A stretch of DNA of 64,000 nt from Larix kaempferi (lineage: Eukaryota; Streptophyta; Pinopsida; Pinales; Pinaceae). The notes beneath the pieces were generated by a model. That model worked only from the letters and a program-made list of their open reading frames with translations, had not been told where the DNA came from and searched no databases. Below are positions 26,085 through 36,540 of the stretch, one piece after another; the first letter of the stretch is position 1, and each line of letters opens with the position of its first letter. The position numbers and the translations under genes are program-made. The stretch is from assembly GCA_027924585.1 (NCBI GenBank), contig BSBM01000779.1:17218001-17282000 (forward strand), given 5' to 3'.

Positions 26085-27310
26085 AACGTTTCGGACATTG
26101 TCCCGAAACGGCGGGAGTCAAACGGCCAACCTTTCCGAAAGGAGGACTTAGATTTTCTTTGCCAAAATCCACGGAAGCCATTGGGCCAAGACCACCCGAA
26201 ACGGCGGAAGCTTTCGCTCAAGCCTTCCGCGACCACGGAAAGGTTCTAGTTGTTCTCCCGAAACGGCGAGGAATTCAACAAAGCCACCTGAAACGGCGGA
26301 AGCCACCGTGTTTTACCTCTCCGAAAAGAGACTCTGATTATGACCCTAAGCTGCGGAAACCGTTGGTGAAACCTTGCCGAAACGGCGGAACGATTCATCT
26401 CTGTCTCCCGAAACGGCGGAAGCCATTCGGGTAAACTTGCCGAATAACGCGAAGGAATTCATCAACTTCTTTCGAAGTAAAAGACTTGGAAAATTTTTGA
26501 TCATTGCTTCTGCGGAACGGTTCAAGCTCCGAAACGGCTTAGCTCCCGAAACAGCGGAGCCTTTCACTCAAGCCTTTCGCAACCACGGAAAGGTTCCGGC
26601 TTTCCTCCCGAAATGGCGGGACACATTCGCCTTAGTCTCCCGGAAAACACTTAGAACATTTTACAACCGTCCGCGGAGAAATTGGACTTCCCTTCCCGAA
26701 ACGGCGGGGGAATTCAATAAAACGTCCCGAAACGGCGGAAGCCATTCGGATAAGTCCCGCGGAGGAATTCACGATTCCCTTCCGAAGTATGAAAAAAAAA
26801 CTTAGAATTTTTTCGGAGAGCTTCGGCGAAAGCCTTCAGCCTTTTGCTCACGAAACCGTGGGAGCCTTCGGGCTACCCTCCCGAAACGGCGGAACCAAAC
26901 CACTTAAACCGCCCGGCAAAGGACTCCGAAACGACCCCGGGTGAATATGCGGAAAAGTATAAGTTTTGCTTCCGAAACGGCGGAAGCCATTCACGAAAGC
27001 CTTCCGAAACTAGCGGGAGCCTTCGCCATACCTTCCCGAAAAAATCAACGAGACTTTGAAATGTTGGTTCGCGGAAGCTTTCGCAAAAGTCTTCCGAACA
27101 TACCGGGAGCATTCGCTATATCGTTCCGAAAGGGCGGAAGCTTTGGCGTTACCCGTCCGCTACGCGGCGGTCTCTCGCGGAAGGCTTCAAGTTTCCTTTC
27201 CGCAATAGGCCCCGAAACGGCGGAAGCTTTCATTGAACCCTTCCGCAACGGCGGACACGATTCACAAACTGGCCCCGCGAATGGCGGTCGCACGGAAACC
27301 GAGGTGCTTT
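26085..27310 (+). repeat. GC-rich array of about 33-bp GAAACGGCGGAAGC units in B1
   Basis: Dozens of variants of CCGAAACGGCGGAAGCC joined by spacers such as ATTCACGAAAGCCTT. Unit length is mostly near 33 bases, a multiple of three, which keeps several frames open on both strands; those frames (for example 26374-26805 and 26941-27312) are therefore artefacts of the repeat. The array is much richer in G+C than the surrounding DNA and lies upstream of the gene's TATA box. B2 has the homologous array at 62060-62890. Confidence 0.9.
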
Positions 27311-27394
27311 GACGTGACCGCTACGCGCGGCGAATTTAAACCTCGTTTTAACCGCGCCACCTACCGAATTAAAGGCTCACACGTGCCCATTCTT

Positions 27395-27401
27395 TATAAA
27401 A
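27395..27401 (+). promoter_or_regulatory. TATA box of the B1 gene
   Basis: CTTTATAAAATACGG, 141 bases upstream of the splice donor. B2 has TTTTATAAGGACGG at the matching place (61721-61726, minus strand), 140 bases from its donor. The conserved spacing supports a real promoter. Confidence 0.65.
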
Positions 27402-27536
27402 TACGGTAGGGGCTCGACCAATACACCATTGTTTTTTGAATCGGCCAGCGACGTGCGATACCGTGCAAATCGCTCCAGCTCACCTCACTCATCCGTGCTC
27501 GCAGCCACCTCGCTCAAGCAATCCCCACGGTGCCAG

Positions 27537-28399
27537 GTAGGATCTTGACCTTGATTTTCACTACTGAGTTGTCTTTTTGGGGAAAACAATGGTTTAAGTG
27601 GGGTTTTGACGGGCAAAACACCCGTAAAGGGCTATGTTTTTCCTGTTAGATACAGTGAACGGAGTTTTCGCTATACAGAATCGTCATAGACCTTCGTTAA
27701 AACGTTAATATTTTATTTCAATGGTGGTGGGTGCGGGCGGTTAACCATGCCCCATGTTTTTTTTTAAAACCCCGGGCCGCGCCCCTCGTCTTGGAGAATT
27801 TGTCGAAGCCCCATGGGTTTTCCATGTCCCCGGCCGTAAACACGGACTTAAAACCCTGGGCCCTTCCATAAGCCTCAGCCCCTACATGCAAGCCGAAACC
27901 CGTGAACGTTTGAGCCACGCGAGCCGAAACCTGAAGCCATGGCCACCCTGGCACTCCCCGTCAGCATATCCCCGGTGCCGTCACCTTCGCTCGGACTAAA
28001 GTATCCCGTAGTGACTCGGCGAGTGGCCGCGCGTAACGATAGCATTCAAATCCCTCACCGAGTCAACCCGCGTCTCCCCGCCATCGACCTCTCCAACCAC
28101 AGCCATAACGAAAACATCTCCTTCCGCAAGGTGGAACCGGAAGCCAATGGCTCCCGCAAACCACTTGTTGGTCCGAAAACCAGTGGCTTCCGCAACATAG
28201 CTTATCCCCTCAGGATCATTTCAGACTCGTCTTTTAAAGAGCTTCAAATGTTCAATTTGTGTCTTGTGTTGAAATAATGTTTTGCTTCCTAAATATTTTG
28301 CTTCATTGACTTATCTCATTGATATTAAAACGATGTTGCTCTCTGCTAAAACCTTACAGCCGGTTGCTCAAATGATGACTTTGATATGGATGTTATCAG
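27537..28399 (+). other. Predicted intron in the 5' leader of the B1 gene
   Basis: Donor TGCCAG|GTAGGATC and acceptor TTATCAG|G just 12 bases before the ATG. In B2 the donor CTCCAG|GTAGGC is kept at 61586/61587, with an AG acceptor near 60885. The non-coding first exon would be about 110 bases. The short frames inside this interval (for example 27939-28277) are not taken as genes. Confidence 0.5.
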
Positions 28400-28411
28400 G
28401 AATAAATCAGG

Positions 28412-31400
28412 ATGCCGAAAACCGGTAAGAAGAAGGTGAAGATGACAGAAAAGAAGCCTGCCCTTCCCAAGATTGAAACCTCGCTCCAGGACACCAAGTG
28501 CACCACTGGTGTCCCTCCAGAAATCAGATGGGATGACATATACAGAATGATCAGGGACCAAGAGATCCCAGATATGTTGCTGGAGGAGGCACCGATCTAT
28601 CAAAATATCAGAGCCTTAGGCATAACTAGAGCCGCTACCCGCCCTGAGCTATTCCCCTGTGCTGAAGTGATCGGGTGGATACTCCAACATGCAGATGCTG
28701 AAGGGAGAGTGATAAATGACAGCGGGAAAGTGGCTATTGCTTCGTTTCAACCCGCGTATGTTGCGGCGGCCTACAGATTTCCCCGTGTCCAACAAGCTCT
28801 GACTGACGAATGGTTGTGCCAAATGGATAACGTCGAGATGGCCAAGAAGCTATTGAGGGGAGGGAAGCATTTGAGAAAGAAGGGAAATGATGAATATGAC
28901 GTGCAGAACCTGAGGGCCCCTTTCAGATTGATCGCTTTAATGCTGTGCAGAATCTTCGGCATGCCCGATGGCACAGTATACAAGATTCAGTGGGTCCCTA
29001 TCATTCATTATGTGGCATTTCAGGGGACAGTGTTTGACTGGGCCACTATCCTGTCGGATAGTCTGGCCTCGATGATAGCTGCTGCTAAGCCGGGACTGGC
29101 CTTGAAGAAGGCTGAATTCTTCATGTCTTCATACCTGATAGATTGTATCTTGGCCAAGATAGAGTTCCCCAAATTGGGGTGTACATGGGATAGGGCCACT
29201 GCCCCAGTCTACATCGCATTCAAGATGTTGTGGGCTCAGAATTACAAGCCCAGCTACAAACTCATCTGTGAGGGGTTCATCATGCCCCTATACGAGAAGA
29301 TCTTCAAGGAAGAACCAAATTGTCTGTCAGAAAATGCTTTGGAAGTCCTTGAGGAGTATGGGGACTTTTATTTTTCAGAACAAGGTACCTACCTGAGAAT
29401 GTTTGGAGGGACTAAGCCCCCATACATATTGCCGCAGTATGCCACAGACTATGTGGTGCTCAAGGAAGCAGTAAGACAACTATTCTTGGATGGGGTTGGA
29501 GCATTCCTCCACAAGCAGCACAAGGCTTCCTTTCCCCCTCTGCCTTTCTACATCGGCACTTACAAGTTTTCAGGGGTTGCCTCGGCCAACAAGTTTATTC
29601 AAGAGTTGAAGGCCTTCCACTTCGGTGAGGTCATCTTCCACAGGAACGACAGAAAGGGTAAAGTGGCCGAGCATTGCAAGGGGAACTATGCTTACTTCGA
29701 ATACTCCCACTACCCTGATGCCGAGGAGGAAGCATTCAGAGGTATCTGCAACATGGCTGAGCTGCGGATCTGTCGCCAAGGTGCTGGAGCAAGTTCTAGC
29801 TCAACCAAGGCCCAGAAAACCACCCAGCAAAAGGAGAAAGAAGCTGAGGATCCCCGAGCTCAGGAAGAGCTCAGATTAAGAGAAGAGGCAAAGTTACAGC
29901 GGGAAGCCGAGGAAGCAAGAAAGCAGCAAGAAGCTGAAAATGAAAGACTACGGAAAGAGGCTGAAGAGGCCCAAAAGCAGAAAGAAGCAGAGACTGAGCA
30001 AGCTGAAGCAAGGAAGAAGGCTGAGGAAGAATCAAAGACAAGGGAAGATACCGAGACAGGTGGGTCCGGTGTCCAAGACATGGAGATAGACACCTCTCAA
30101 GCAGGTGTCTCTGGTACCCAAAAGGAAGGAGTAGACCCTGCTCAGGAAGTCCGGACCCCACCCATGGAAGAAGACATAGATATCATCAACCGACCAATTG
30201 TCCCGTACACTCCATCTGGGAAGCGTACGGTGTCCAAATGGAACGAGTTTGTCTATGATAAGAAAAGAAAAGCAATGGTCCTCCAATCAGAAGAGAGGAT
30301 TAAAAGTCCCTTCCATGAAGACATTGTTACTCACCGAGAGGTCGCTGTCATGTAGAACACAGATGCAGATCCCATTGCCATGGCCTCCGCAGTTATAGCA
30401 ACAACACAGGCATCATTTGCCAATGTAGGGGTTATAGTCAAAGAAAATATATTGACAAAGAAAAGAGCTCGCACGTTGCAACAAAACGTAGCTAATGAGC
30501 AGGCCCAAAAAGATCTGATAGTAAACAAGTATAGCTGCTTGTACGCTGAGCATAAGGAGCTGTCAAACAAGTACAGCCAGCTGGAAGAGGAGAAGAACCA
30601 AATGGCACTCCAAATAATGATTGTAGAAGCGGAGAAGAATGGAGTGGAGGAAAAGGCCTCTCAGCTAGAAGCAGACAAGCAAACATTAGCTGAGCGGTTA
30701 GAGCAGGCTGAGAGCAAAACGATAGACTTGGCTCCCTTTCATGAGCTGTCCTGTGGCATTCTGAAACAAATAAATGACACGCAGGAGCTGATCACTGACG
30801 AGGTGTGCAAACTCAAGGCCATGACAGCCAGATTAAAAGAGGTTAATATGGAAGCCCACAGGCTCAAAGCTAAGAATACCCGTGTCAAGGCAAATGTCAT
30901 AAATCAGATGGCATGGAGAGAAGGGAGAGGAGGTTTCCCCCCGCATCTTCCTTTTAAGGCCGTGGAAGATTTTAATGAAGATATAGCCTTGTTGGAGTTT
31001 GGCCGGAACTGTGCCAATAAGCTGATGGCCAGTGTGCAGAGGACAACAGATAGAATCAACATCCTGTACCAGAAGCTCAAAGGAGTACATGACAACTGCA
31101 CATTGAGCTTCCCTCAGACCCTAGAAGACTTCCCGGAAAAGGAACAGCGGTTGTCTCAACTGAAAGAAGAGCTAGGCATCCAGATGGAGTATGTGAGAAG
31201 GATTGATGTCTTGGCCATGGATGATCTCCAACATTACATTGGTTCATCAACACTTCACAACCATCTGCTGAAGGAAGCGCATCAAGCTGCTGAAGCAGAA
31301 GTCCAAGGCATTAAAACAGAGCTCGGGAAGAATGTGGCTTCCCAGAAAATCCTGTTTCCTGCTGCAGCAAACGTAATCATAAGGGACACAGGTGTGTGGC

Positions 31401-31639
31401 ACAGCTACATTGAAGAGGAGAACAGGAAAGCTGCAGCAGCAGCAGGAACATCAGTAGATCCGGCAGCCTCTCTCCCAACAGCCTCTTCCCCAGCAATGAC
31501 AGAAAAGTCAGCCAGTTCAATTCCCCCTTCCCAATTAGGAGCAGCATCAACAGGGGATTCGAGGGCCTCTGCCCAGGCAGCACCAGTGACAATCAACTTG
31601 GGCGACCCTTTGCCAGCAGAAGCTCACGCACAGGAATGA
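28412..31639 (+). pseudogene. Gene carried by unit B1: about 1,075-codon coiled-coil protein with one in-frame TAG
   Basis: One continuous frame begins at ATG 28412 (MPKTGKKKVK; B2 also begins MPKGGRKK) and ends at TGA 31637-31639. It is broken only by TAG at 30353-30355, where B2 has a Gln codon (CAA). Residues about 25-450 form a globular domain with blocks such as FRLIALMLCRIFGMPDGT, HYVAFQGTVFDWATILSD, KLICEGFIMPLYEKIFKEE and NYAYFEYSHYPDAEEEAF. Residues about 470-560 are a charged coiled coil (EAEEARKQQEAENERLRKEA). After a linker and the stop, a second coiled coil (about 660-760), a helical part and a Ala/Ser/Pro-rich tail follow. I do not recognise it; it weakly recalls domains labelled putative plant transposon protein. 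No enzyme motif or zinc finger is seen. Two shorter products (648 aa and, from an internal Met, about 420 aa) are possible. Confidence 0.8.
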
Positions 31640-31878
31640 AGAAGATGAATTCAGTGAGCCACTCTCTTCAGCCAGACACGTGCCCAGCAGGGAACGCTTT
31701 GATTTTAGCAGATTTTCTGTTATATATATTTTGAATATGTAAGGCGTAAGCCATGGGACAGCTGTCCCTGATTTTGTCAAAATATTTTTCGGTAAAGGAA
31801 GTGGCCATTTTGGGGGTCGATTATAGTAAATGACAGGTGGGGAATGCTAGGTGTCAGCCCAGAGGGCAAATTTGTAAC

Positions 31879-31886
31879 TATAAATA
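31879..31886 (+). promoter_or_regulatory. Second TATA box of B1, likely the LTR promoter
   Basis: AACTATAAATAGAAGCTAGG lies 240 bases after the gene's stop codon. B2 keeps it (GATATAAATAGAAGTTTAGG, 57405-57412 on the minus strand). Its place, about 0.7-1.0 kb before the CA end, is what an R/U5 region would need. Confidence 0.6.
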
Positions 31887-32836
31887 GAAGCTAGGAAAGA
31901 TTAGAAAGGACTTTTGGCAGGGAATGAAAATTTTGGGCAAATGATATGAGCTATCTTGTATCGGGTCTGTAAATTGAGTTTTCTAATAGAAGCCACGGGA
32001 GATGGACGTTTTGCTTGGAATGTTGGGTTGCTTTATATTGGACTATTCTAATGACTGCAATTCTGCAATGTGAGATCATTCTTGACTTCTGAATTATTTC
32101 TTTGCATTAATGATTTTTCCCTCCTCTAGGCATGCGTTCTCTCTATTTTGTGAACAATGAAATGTATTGCTGTAGATTCCTTTGTCCAGATCGAATAGCT
32201 AACTGTTCTTTCTTCCGGGAAATCCATGTGGCTCATTGTTCATGACTTTAAATTGCTCCTTGCAGGGATCTTTGAGTTTAATTCCAGTTTTATTACGTTT
32301 AGATCTGTTTCTTTATTTTGTTACATAGATTAAATAAATTTTGTTTTCTTCTGTTTATGAGCAATAGATGCGTTCTTTATTCTTTCGTTTCCCTCTGTTG
32401 TCTGAGCAATAGATGCGTTCCATGCTGAATGAGAAGCTACCTTCTCAAGATCTTCATGTTGCTGTAGCTTTCATTGTGAGAAATAATAGCTATCTGTTCT
32501 TTGATTACGATAACTGTTACAGCTGATTGCTCCTCCCTTAAGCGTGTTCCCTGCAGGGATAGATAGACGTGTTCCCGTTTCTAGATTTAGATCTGTTTCA
32601 ATTGCATTTAGATTAAGTATAATTTAGGCATGTGCATCTCATATAAAACACATAAAACCCAAAAGAAAGGTGGATCGGGCCATAACCGGTAAAATCGGAT
32701 TTAAAGTCCAAAACCACGGTTGCCGGAACCGCTAACCGGACGGATTCCCTACACCAAACAGGAGATAGTCTAATTGGGACCGTCTCTCGGGGAGAATCCC
32801 TTTCTGATTGATGCCACGATATCCGAGGCATCAACA
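31887..32836 (+). other. 3' tail of B1 (candidate R/U5)
   Basis: About 950 bases without a gene. TGAGCAATAGATGCGTTC occurs twice (32358 and 32403). The last 170 bases (GGTGGATCGGGCCATAACC onward) match B2 at about 56700-56870 at roughly 80% by eye, up to the shared GGCATCAACA end. Confidence 0.6.
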
Positions 32837-32841
32837 GAACC
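32837..32841. repeat. Target-site duplication GAACC, right of B1
   Basis: Exact match to 25870-25874. Confidence 0.9.
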
Positions 32842-33206
32842 TTATAAGGAAAAACACAAGGGACAAGGAGCTTGTTAGAACAACCATCACTCGATTTGCA
32901 ATGAACTTCCTCACGTTGCAATCTCTCATCGTTCTCTCAAAAAAATTGAGAAAGATGTTTTCCTTCAATGAATGGAATTCATCTTGATGGAGCTACAAGA
33001 TTGAAGGGAAATAAATTTTTGGTAAATTTGATGAGACCTCTTCTTGAACTAGAAAATAAGATAATTTCAAAAACATTGAGCTCCTTATTAAAGTGGTGTG
33101 GATGTTGAATGGGAATAAAACCATCATGGGTTATATTTATGAAGCCATGGATTAGGCCAAAGAAGGAATGAAGGAAACATACAAAGATTTTTTTAAAGTA
33201 TCTCCC
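32837..33206 (+). pseudogene. hAT transposase pseudogene, segment 2
   Basis: Directly after the right GAACC copy the frame continues: LIRKNTRDKELVRTTITRF, then MNFLTLQSL, then KLRKMFSFNEWNSS, matching the order of conserved blocks in plant hAT transposases. Later blocks are read from shifted frames (MGYIYEAMD). The segment ends where copia element E inserted, at CTCCC (33202-33206). Confidence 0.87.
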
Positions 33207-33801
33207 TGTTAATATTCAATATGCTAAGATAGATAACATCAGTGTTCAATTCAATTTCACAACAATAGCATATACAGGATCACTGAAAGAATAACAAGCA
33301 CAGCATAAAGACAAGAGACACAAATTTATCCTGGGAAACCCTCTAGGGGAAGAAAACCCAACAAAACTTCCTCAATATAGATGATCAAAAGTACAAAGAC
33401 AAAACCCCAAACAAGTGCTCCTTCTCCTTTCAGATATATCTCTCTCTCTCTCTCTCCATTGCGAATTACACAAATGAGTGTGTGTGTGAATGAATGAATA
33501 AATGAGAGAGCCTAGCTCTCTATTTATACATTCACTTCTACTTTAATTTGACATGTCGGCCTCAACTAAATTTACCACTCAATTAATGCTGACTGGGTCG
33601 ACTCCTCTAGGGGACTTAAAACCCCCATTACATTTGACTCTAGGGGGATCTATTTCCCTGACTTACAAAGGAGGATTTACCTCAATGAATTTACATAATC
33701 AAATAAAATAATGACATCCCGATGGAGGAATCAAACATCTCCGAATAAATTACAATAATAAAATACAATAGAATATTCTTCGAAGTTATAATATTTCAAC
33801 A
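33207..33801 (-). repeat. Element E 3' LTR
   Basis: Direct repeat of 38481-39089. It contains a (TC)n run at 33439-33457, shorter than in the 5' LTR, and TATAAATA on the minus strand followed by the perfect hairpin GAGAGC-TAG-GCTCTC (about 33507-33530). Confidence 0.92.
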
Positions 33802-33812
33802 CTCCCCCTTAA
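33802..33812 (-). promoter_or_regulatory. Polypurine tract of element E
   Basis: TTAAGGGGGAG on the minus strand directly precedes the 3' LTR; the usual plus-strand primer. Confidence 0.85.
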
Positions 33813-34044
33813 CGAGAAGGGTATTCTATTGACAACATCAACATCAACTGTAGGATAAAGGAGAGAGAGCATCATCAACAACATCAAGGTGATACATCTA
33901 TAAATCATTGGAAGTTTTCTTCAACATCATCAGCAACTAGAACAATTATTGGAACATATTCAATATCTTCAACATCTTCAATACTGGAGCATCATATTCT
34001 ACAACGCTGAGTCTTCATCTTTGGTCTTCATCTTCTGCAAAACT

Positions 34045-35100
34045 TGATCGCTCGATCATCTACAACAACACTTGATCTCTCGATCAACAACAACATCTTG
34101 ATTTTTCGATCAACAAAAACATCATCTTGATCTTTCGATCAACAACATCATCTTGATCTGTCGATCAACAACAACATCATCTTGATCTTTCTATCAACAA
34201 CATCAACATCTTCTTCTACAACAACATAACTTGCAGCACACATGATCCAATTACGGGATGATCAATCCCTTTCACTTTAGGACATAAGTCCAAGGATGAT
34301 ACAATCCTATCCTCTCGAAGATAGAGTCTCCGGATCCGTTCTCAACTAATGTATATGGATGATACAATCCCAACCTCACAAAGACAAAGTCTCCAGATTC
34401 ATACTGAACTAATGTTCAGGGATGATGCAATCCCAACCTCACGAAGACAAAGTCTCTGGATTTGTTCTGCACTAATGTTCAGGGATGATGCAATCCCAAC
34501 CTCACGAAGACAAAGTCTTCGGATCCGTTCTTAACAAATGTTCATGGATGATGCAATACCAACCACAGTGCTAGTCCTTTTTCATATTGGATGTGACCTA
34601 GATAAAATCTAGGATTTACCACCACAGAGTCAGTACTTTTTCATACTGGATGTGACCTAGATCAAATCTAGTATTTACCACCACAGAGCGAGTCCTTTTT
34701 CATATTGGATGTGGCCTAGATCAAATCTAGGATTTACCACCACAGAGCCAGTCCTTTTTCATACTAGATGTGACCTAGATCAAATATAGGATTTACCACC
34801 ATAGAGCCAGTCCTTTTTCATACTGGATGTGACCTAGATCAAATCTAGGATTTACCACCACAGAGCCAGTCCTTTTTCATACTGGATGTGACCTAGATCA
34901 AATCTAGGATTTACCAACACAACATCATCATCATCACATTCTAGGAGACAAGAGTATACGAATCCCTTTAGGCCATGTGTCCAGGGATGATACAATCCCA
35001 CTGCAACATCATCATCATCATCACATTCTCGGAGACAAGAGTCTATGAATCCCTTTACGCCATGTGTCCAGGGATGATACAATCCCACTGCAACATCATC
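34045..35100. repeat. Four adjoining tandem-repeat blocks in the 3' region of element E
   Basis: Block 1 (about 34045-34215): 5-6 units of about 30-36 bases around TTGATCTTTCGATCAA, an imperfect palindrome. Block 2 (about 34265-34560): four units of about 64 bases (ATCCCAACCTCACGAAGACA). Block 3 (about 34560-34915): six units of about 59 bases with CTAGATCAAATCTAG, itself a palindrome. Block 4 (about 34920-35100): two units of about 85 bases (CATCATCATCACATTCT). They fill the space between the RNase H end and the polypurine tract. The frame at 34349-34534 is only a translation of block 2. Confidence 0.88.
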
Positions 35101-35101
35101 A

Positions 35102-36540
35102 TCACTGCTCCCCCTTTCGAGGAAGGTCCTTTTGAACCACACCAATATTGTCACGGAAGTACTCAAACTTAACTCGAGACATAGGCTTAGTCAACACATC
35201 AGCAACTTTCTCATCAGTGCTCACATACTGGAGCTTTATAGCTCCCTTCTGTACCATATCCCGTACGTAAAAATACCGGATTTCTATGTGCTTTGACTTG
35301 TCATGGAACATTGGGTTCTTTGTCATCTTTATACAAATCTGGTTGTCACATAGAATCACCGTGGTATCCAACTCCAGGTCAAATAGACCTGACATCAACT
35401 TTTAGAGCCATATGGATTCACAAATTAGAAGAACAAGCTGCTATATACTCTGCTTCAACTTGTGTTGAGATAAACATTGGACTTCTTCCTGCTAAACCAT
35501 GAGATCATGGAGGATCCCAGGCAATAACATCCACCTGAGGTGCTCTTCTTGTTTGAGACACTTCCAGCCCAATCTACATCTGTATAACCATACAATCTGT
35601 AGTCATGATCTCCAACATAGCATAGACCAAAGTCTATCATACCTTTTAGGTACCTCATCACATGCTTTGCAGCTACCAGGTGAACACGTCTAGGCTCAAC
35701 TAGATACTGACTCAGGGTGTTCACAGCAAAGCATATATCTGGCCTAGTATTCGTCAAATACATCAACAAACCAATCATCTGTCTGTAAACTGTAGAAACC
35801 ACTATCCATCATCCCAGATCTCTACTTCACATTTTCCTTAGCTAAGGAAAAATCTCATCTGGTCTTAGCCACATATCTAATCACAAGAATCATGCCAAGA
35901 TTATTTAACTCTGAGATCTACTCCCTCTGAAGTGGATTTTTATACATCTGAGTATTGTCCTCCCTCTGTGACTGAACATCATTCACACTTTGCATTGAGG
36001 GATCTTCTGCATATCTATCCGTGCCATCTCCCGTCAAATGGGTCTATTGATATGAGCCTCAATATCACTCAAACTCTATGGTGAGTTCCTTCTTGCATCC
36101 ATCTGAGAGAAGCATGTCATCTGTATATAGAAACCATTTTCAACCTTGTAGAAAAGGTTGAAATCCGCATCACCCATGGTGATCATCAAGCTTGTCAAAT
36201 GACTATCGATCCCAGGTACCTGTTGAACCCATACAAAGCCTTCTTCAATCATGTGATTATCTTTCAGATCTTGGGAGTTTGCTTGATATGCACTTCTTCT
36301 TCAATTACATCATTCAAGAGAACGGTCTTGTCATCCATGGGTGTAATCTATCTCTGGAAGTGTGTCTAGCCATTGGAGCAAACATCTCATCATGATCCTC
36401 TCCCTCTTTCTAAGAGAATCCTATAGCCACGAGCCTTTCTTTATACTTCTATAGTATGTTTGATTTGTAAGTCTTCTTGTTGAACAATCATCACTTGCTC
36501 TTCAGAACAAGTGTTCATCATCCTTCTTTTGTAGATCATA
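35102..36540 (-). pseudogene. Copia pol remnant (reverse transcriptase end and RNase H)
   Basis: Minus-strand frames at 35455-35802 and 35102-35398 match the end of copia pol. The first has YRQMIGLLMYLTNTRPDI, then AAKHVMRYLKGM and the RNase H stretch GYTDVDWAGSVSNKKSTSG. The second has ILCDNQICIKMTKNP, KSKHIEIRYFYVRDMV and ADVLTKPM, the usual C-terminal tail. A frameshift with stops separates them. Upstream (35803-36540) reverse-transcriptase-like pieces continue in broken frames. RNase H would remove the RNA strand during reverse transcription. The remnant cannot make an active enzyme. Confidence 0.9.

Larger units (their letters stand above)
25875..32836 (+). mobile_element. Unit B1: 6.96-kb TG...CA mobile unit carrying its own gene
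   Basis: It starts TGTTGTTGC and ends GCATCAACA (an imperfect 9-base inverted repeat) and is flanked by the exact 5-bp duplication GAACC. Removing the unit and one GAACC restores a continuous hAT frame across the junction (WVLN, then LIRKN), so both ends are certain. No LTR pair is present inside: the 5' part (array and gene promoter) is not repeated at the 3' end. TG...CA ends with a 5-bp duplication are the signature of LTR-element integrase, so I read it as a giant solo LTR with an embedded gene. An unrecognised short-inverted-repeat transposon is the alternative. Order inside: 33-bp array, TATA, 5' exon, intron, long gene, second TATA, 0.96-kb tail. B2 is a second, inverted copy. Confidence 0.88.

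Noticed and set aside
26085-27310. Several overlapping long open frames on both strands
   Set aside because: They are translations of the 33-bp array, whose length is a multiple of three; they lie upstream of the promoter and show no conserved protein between B1 and B2.
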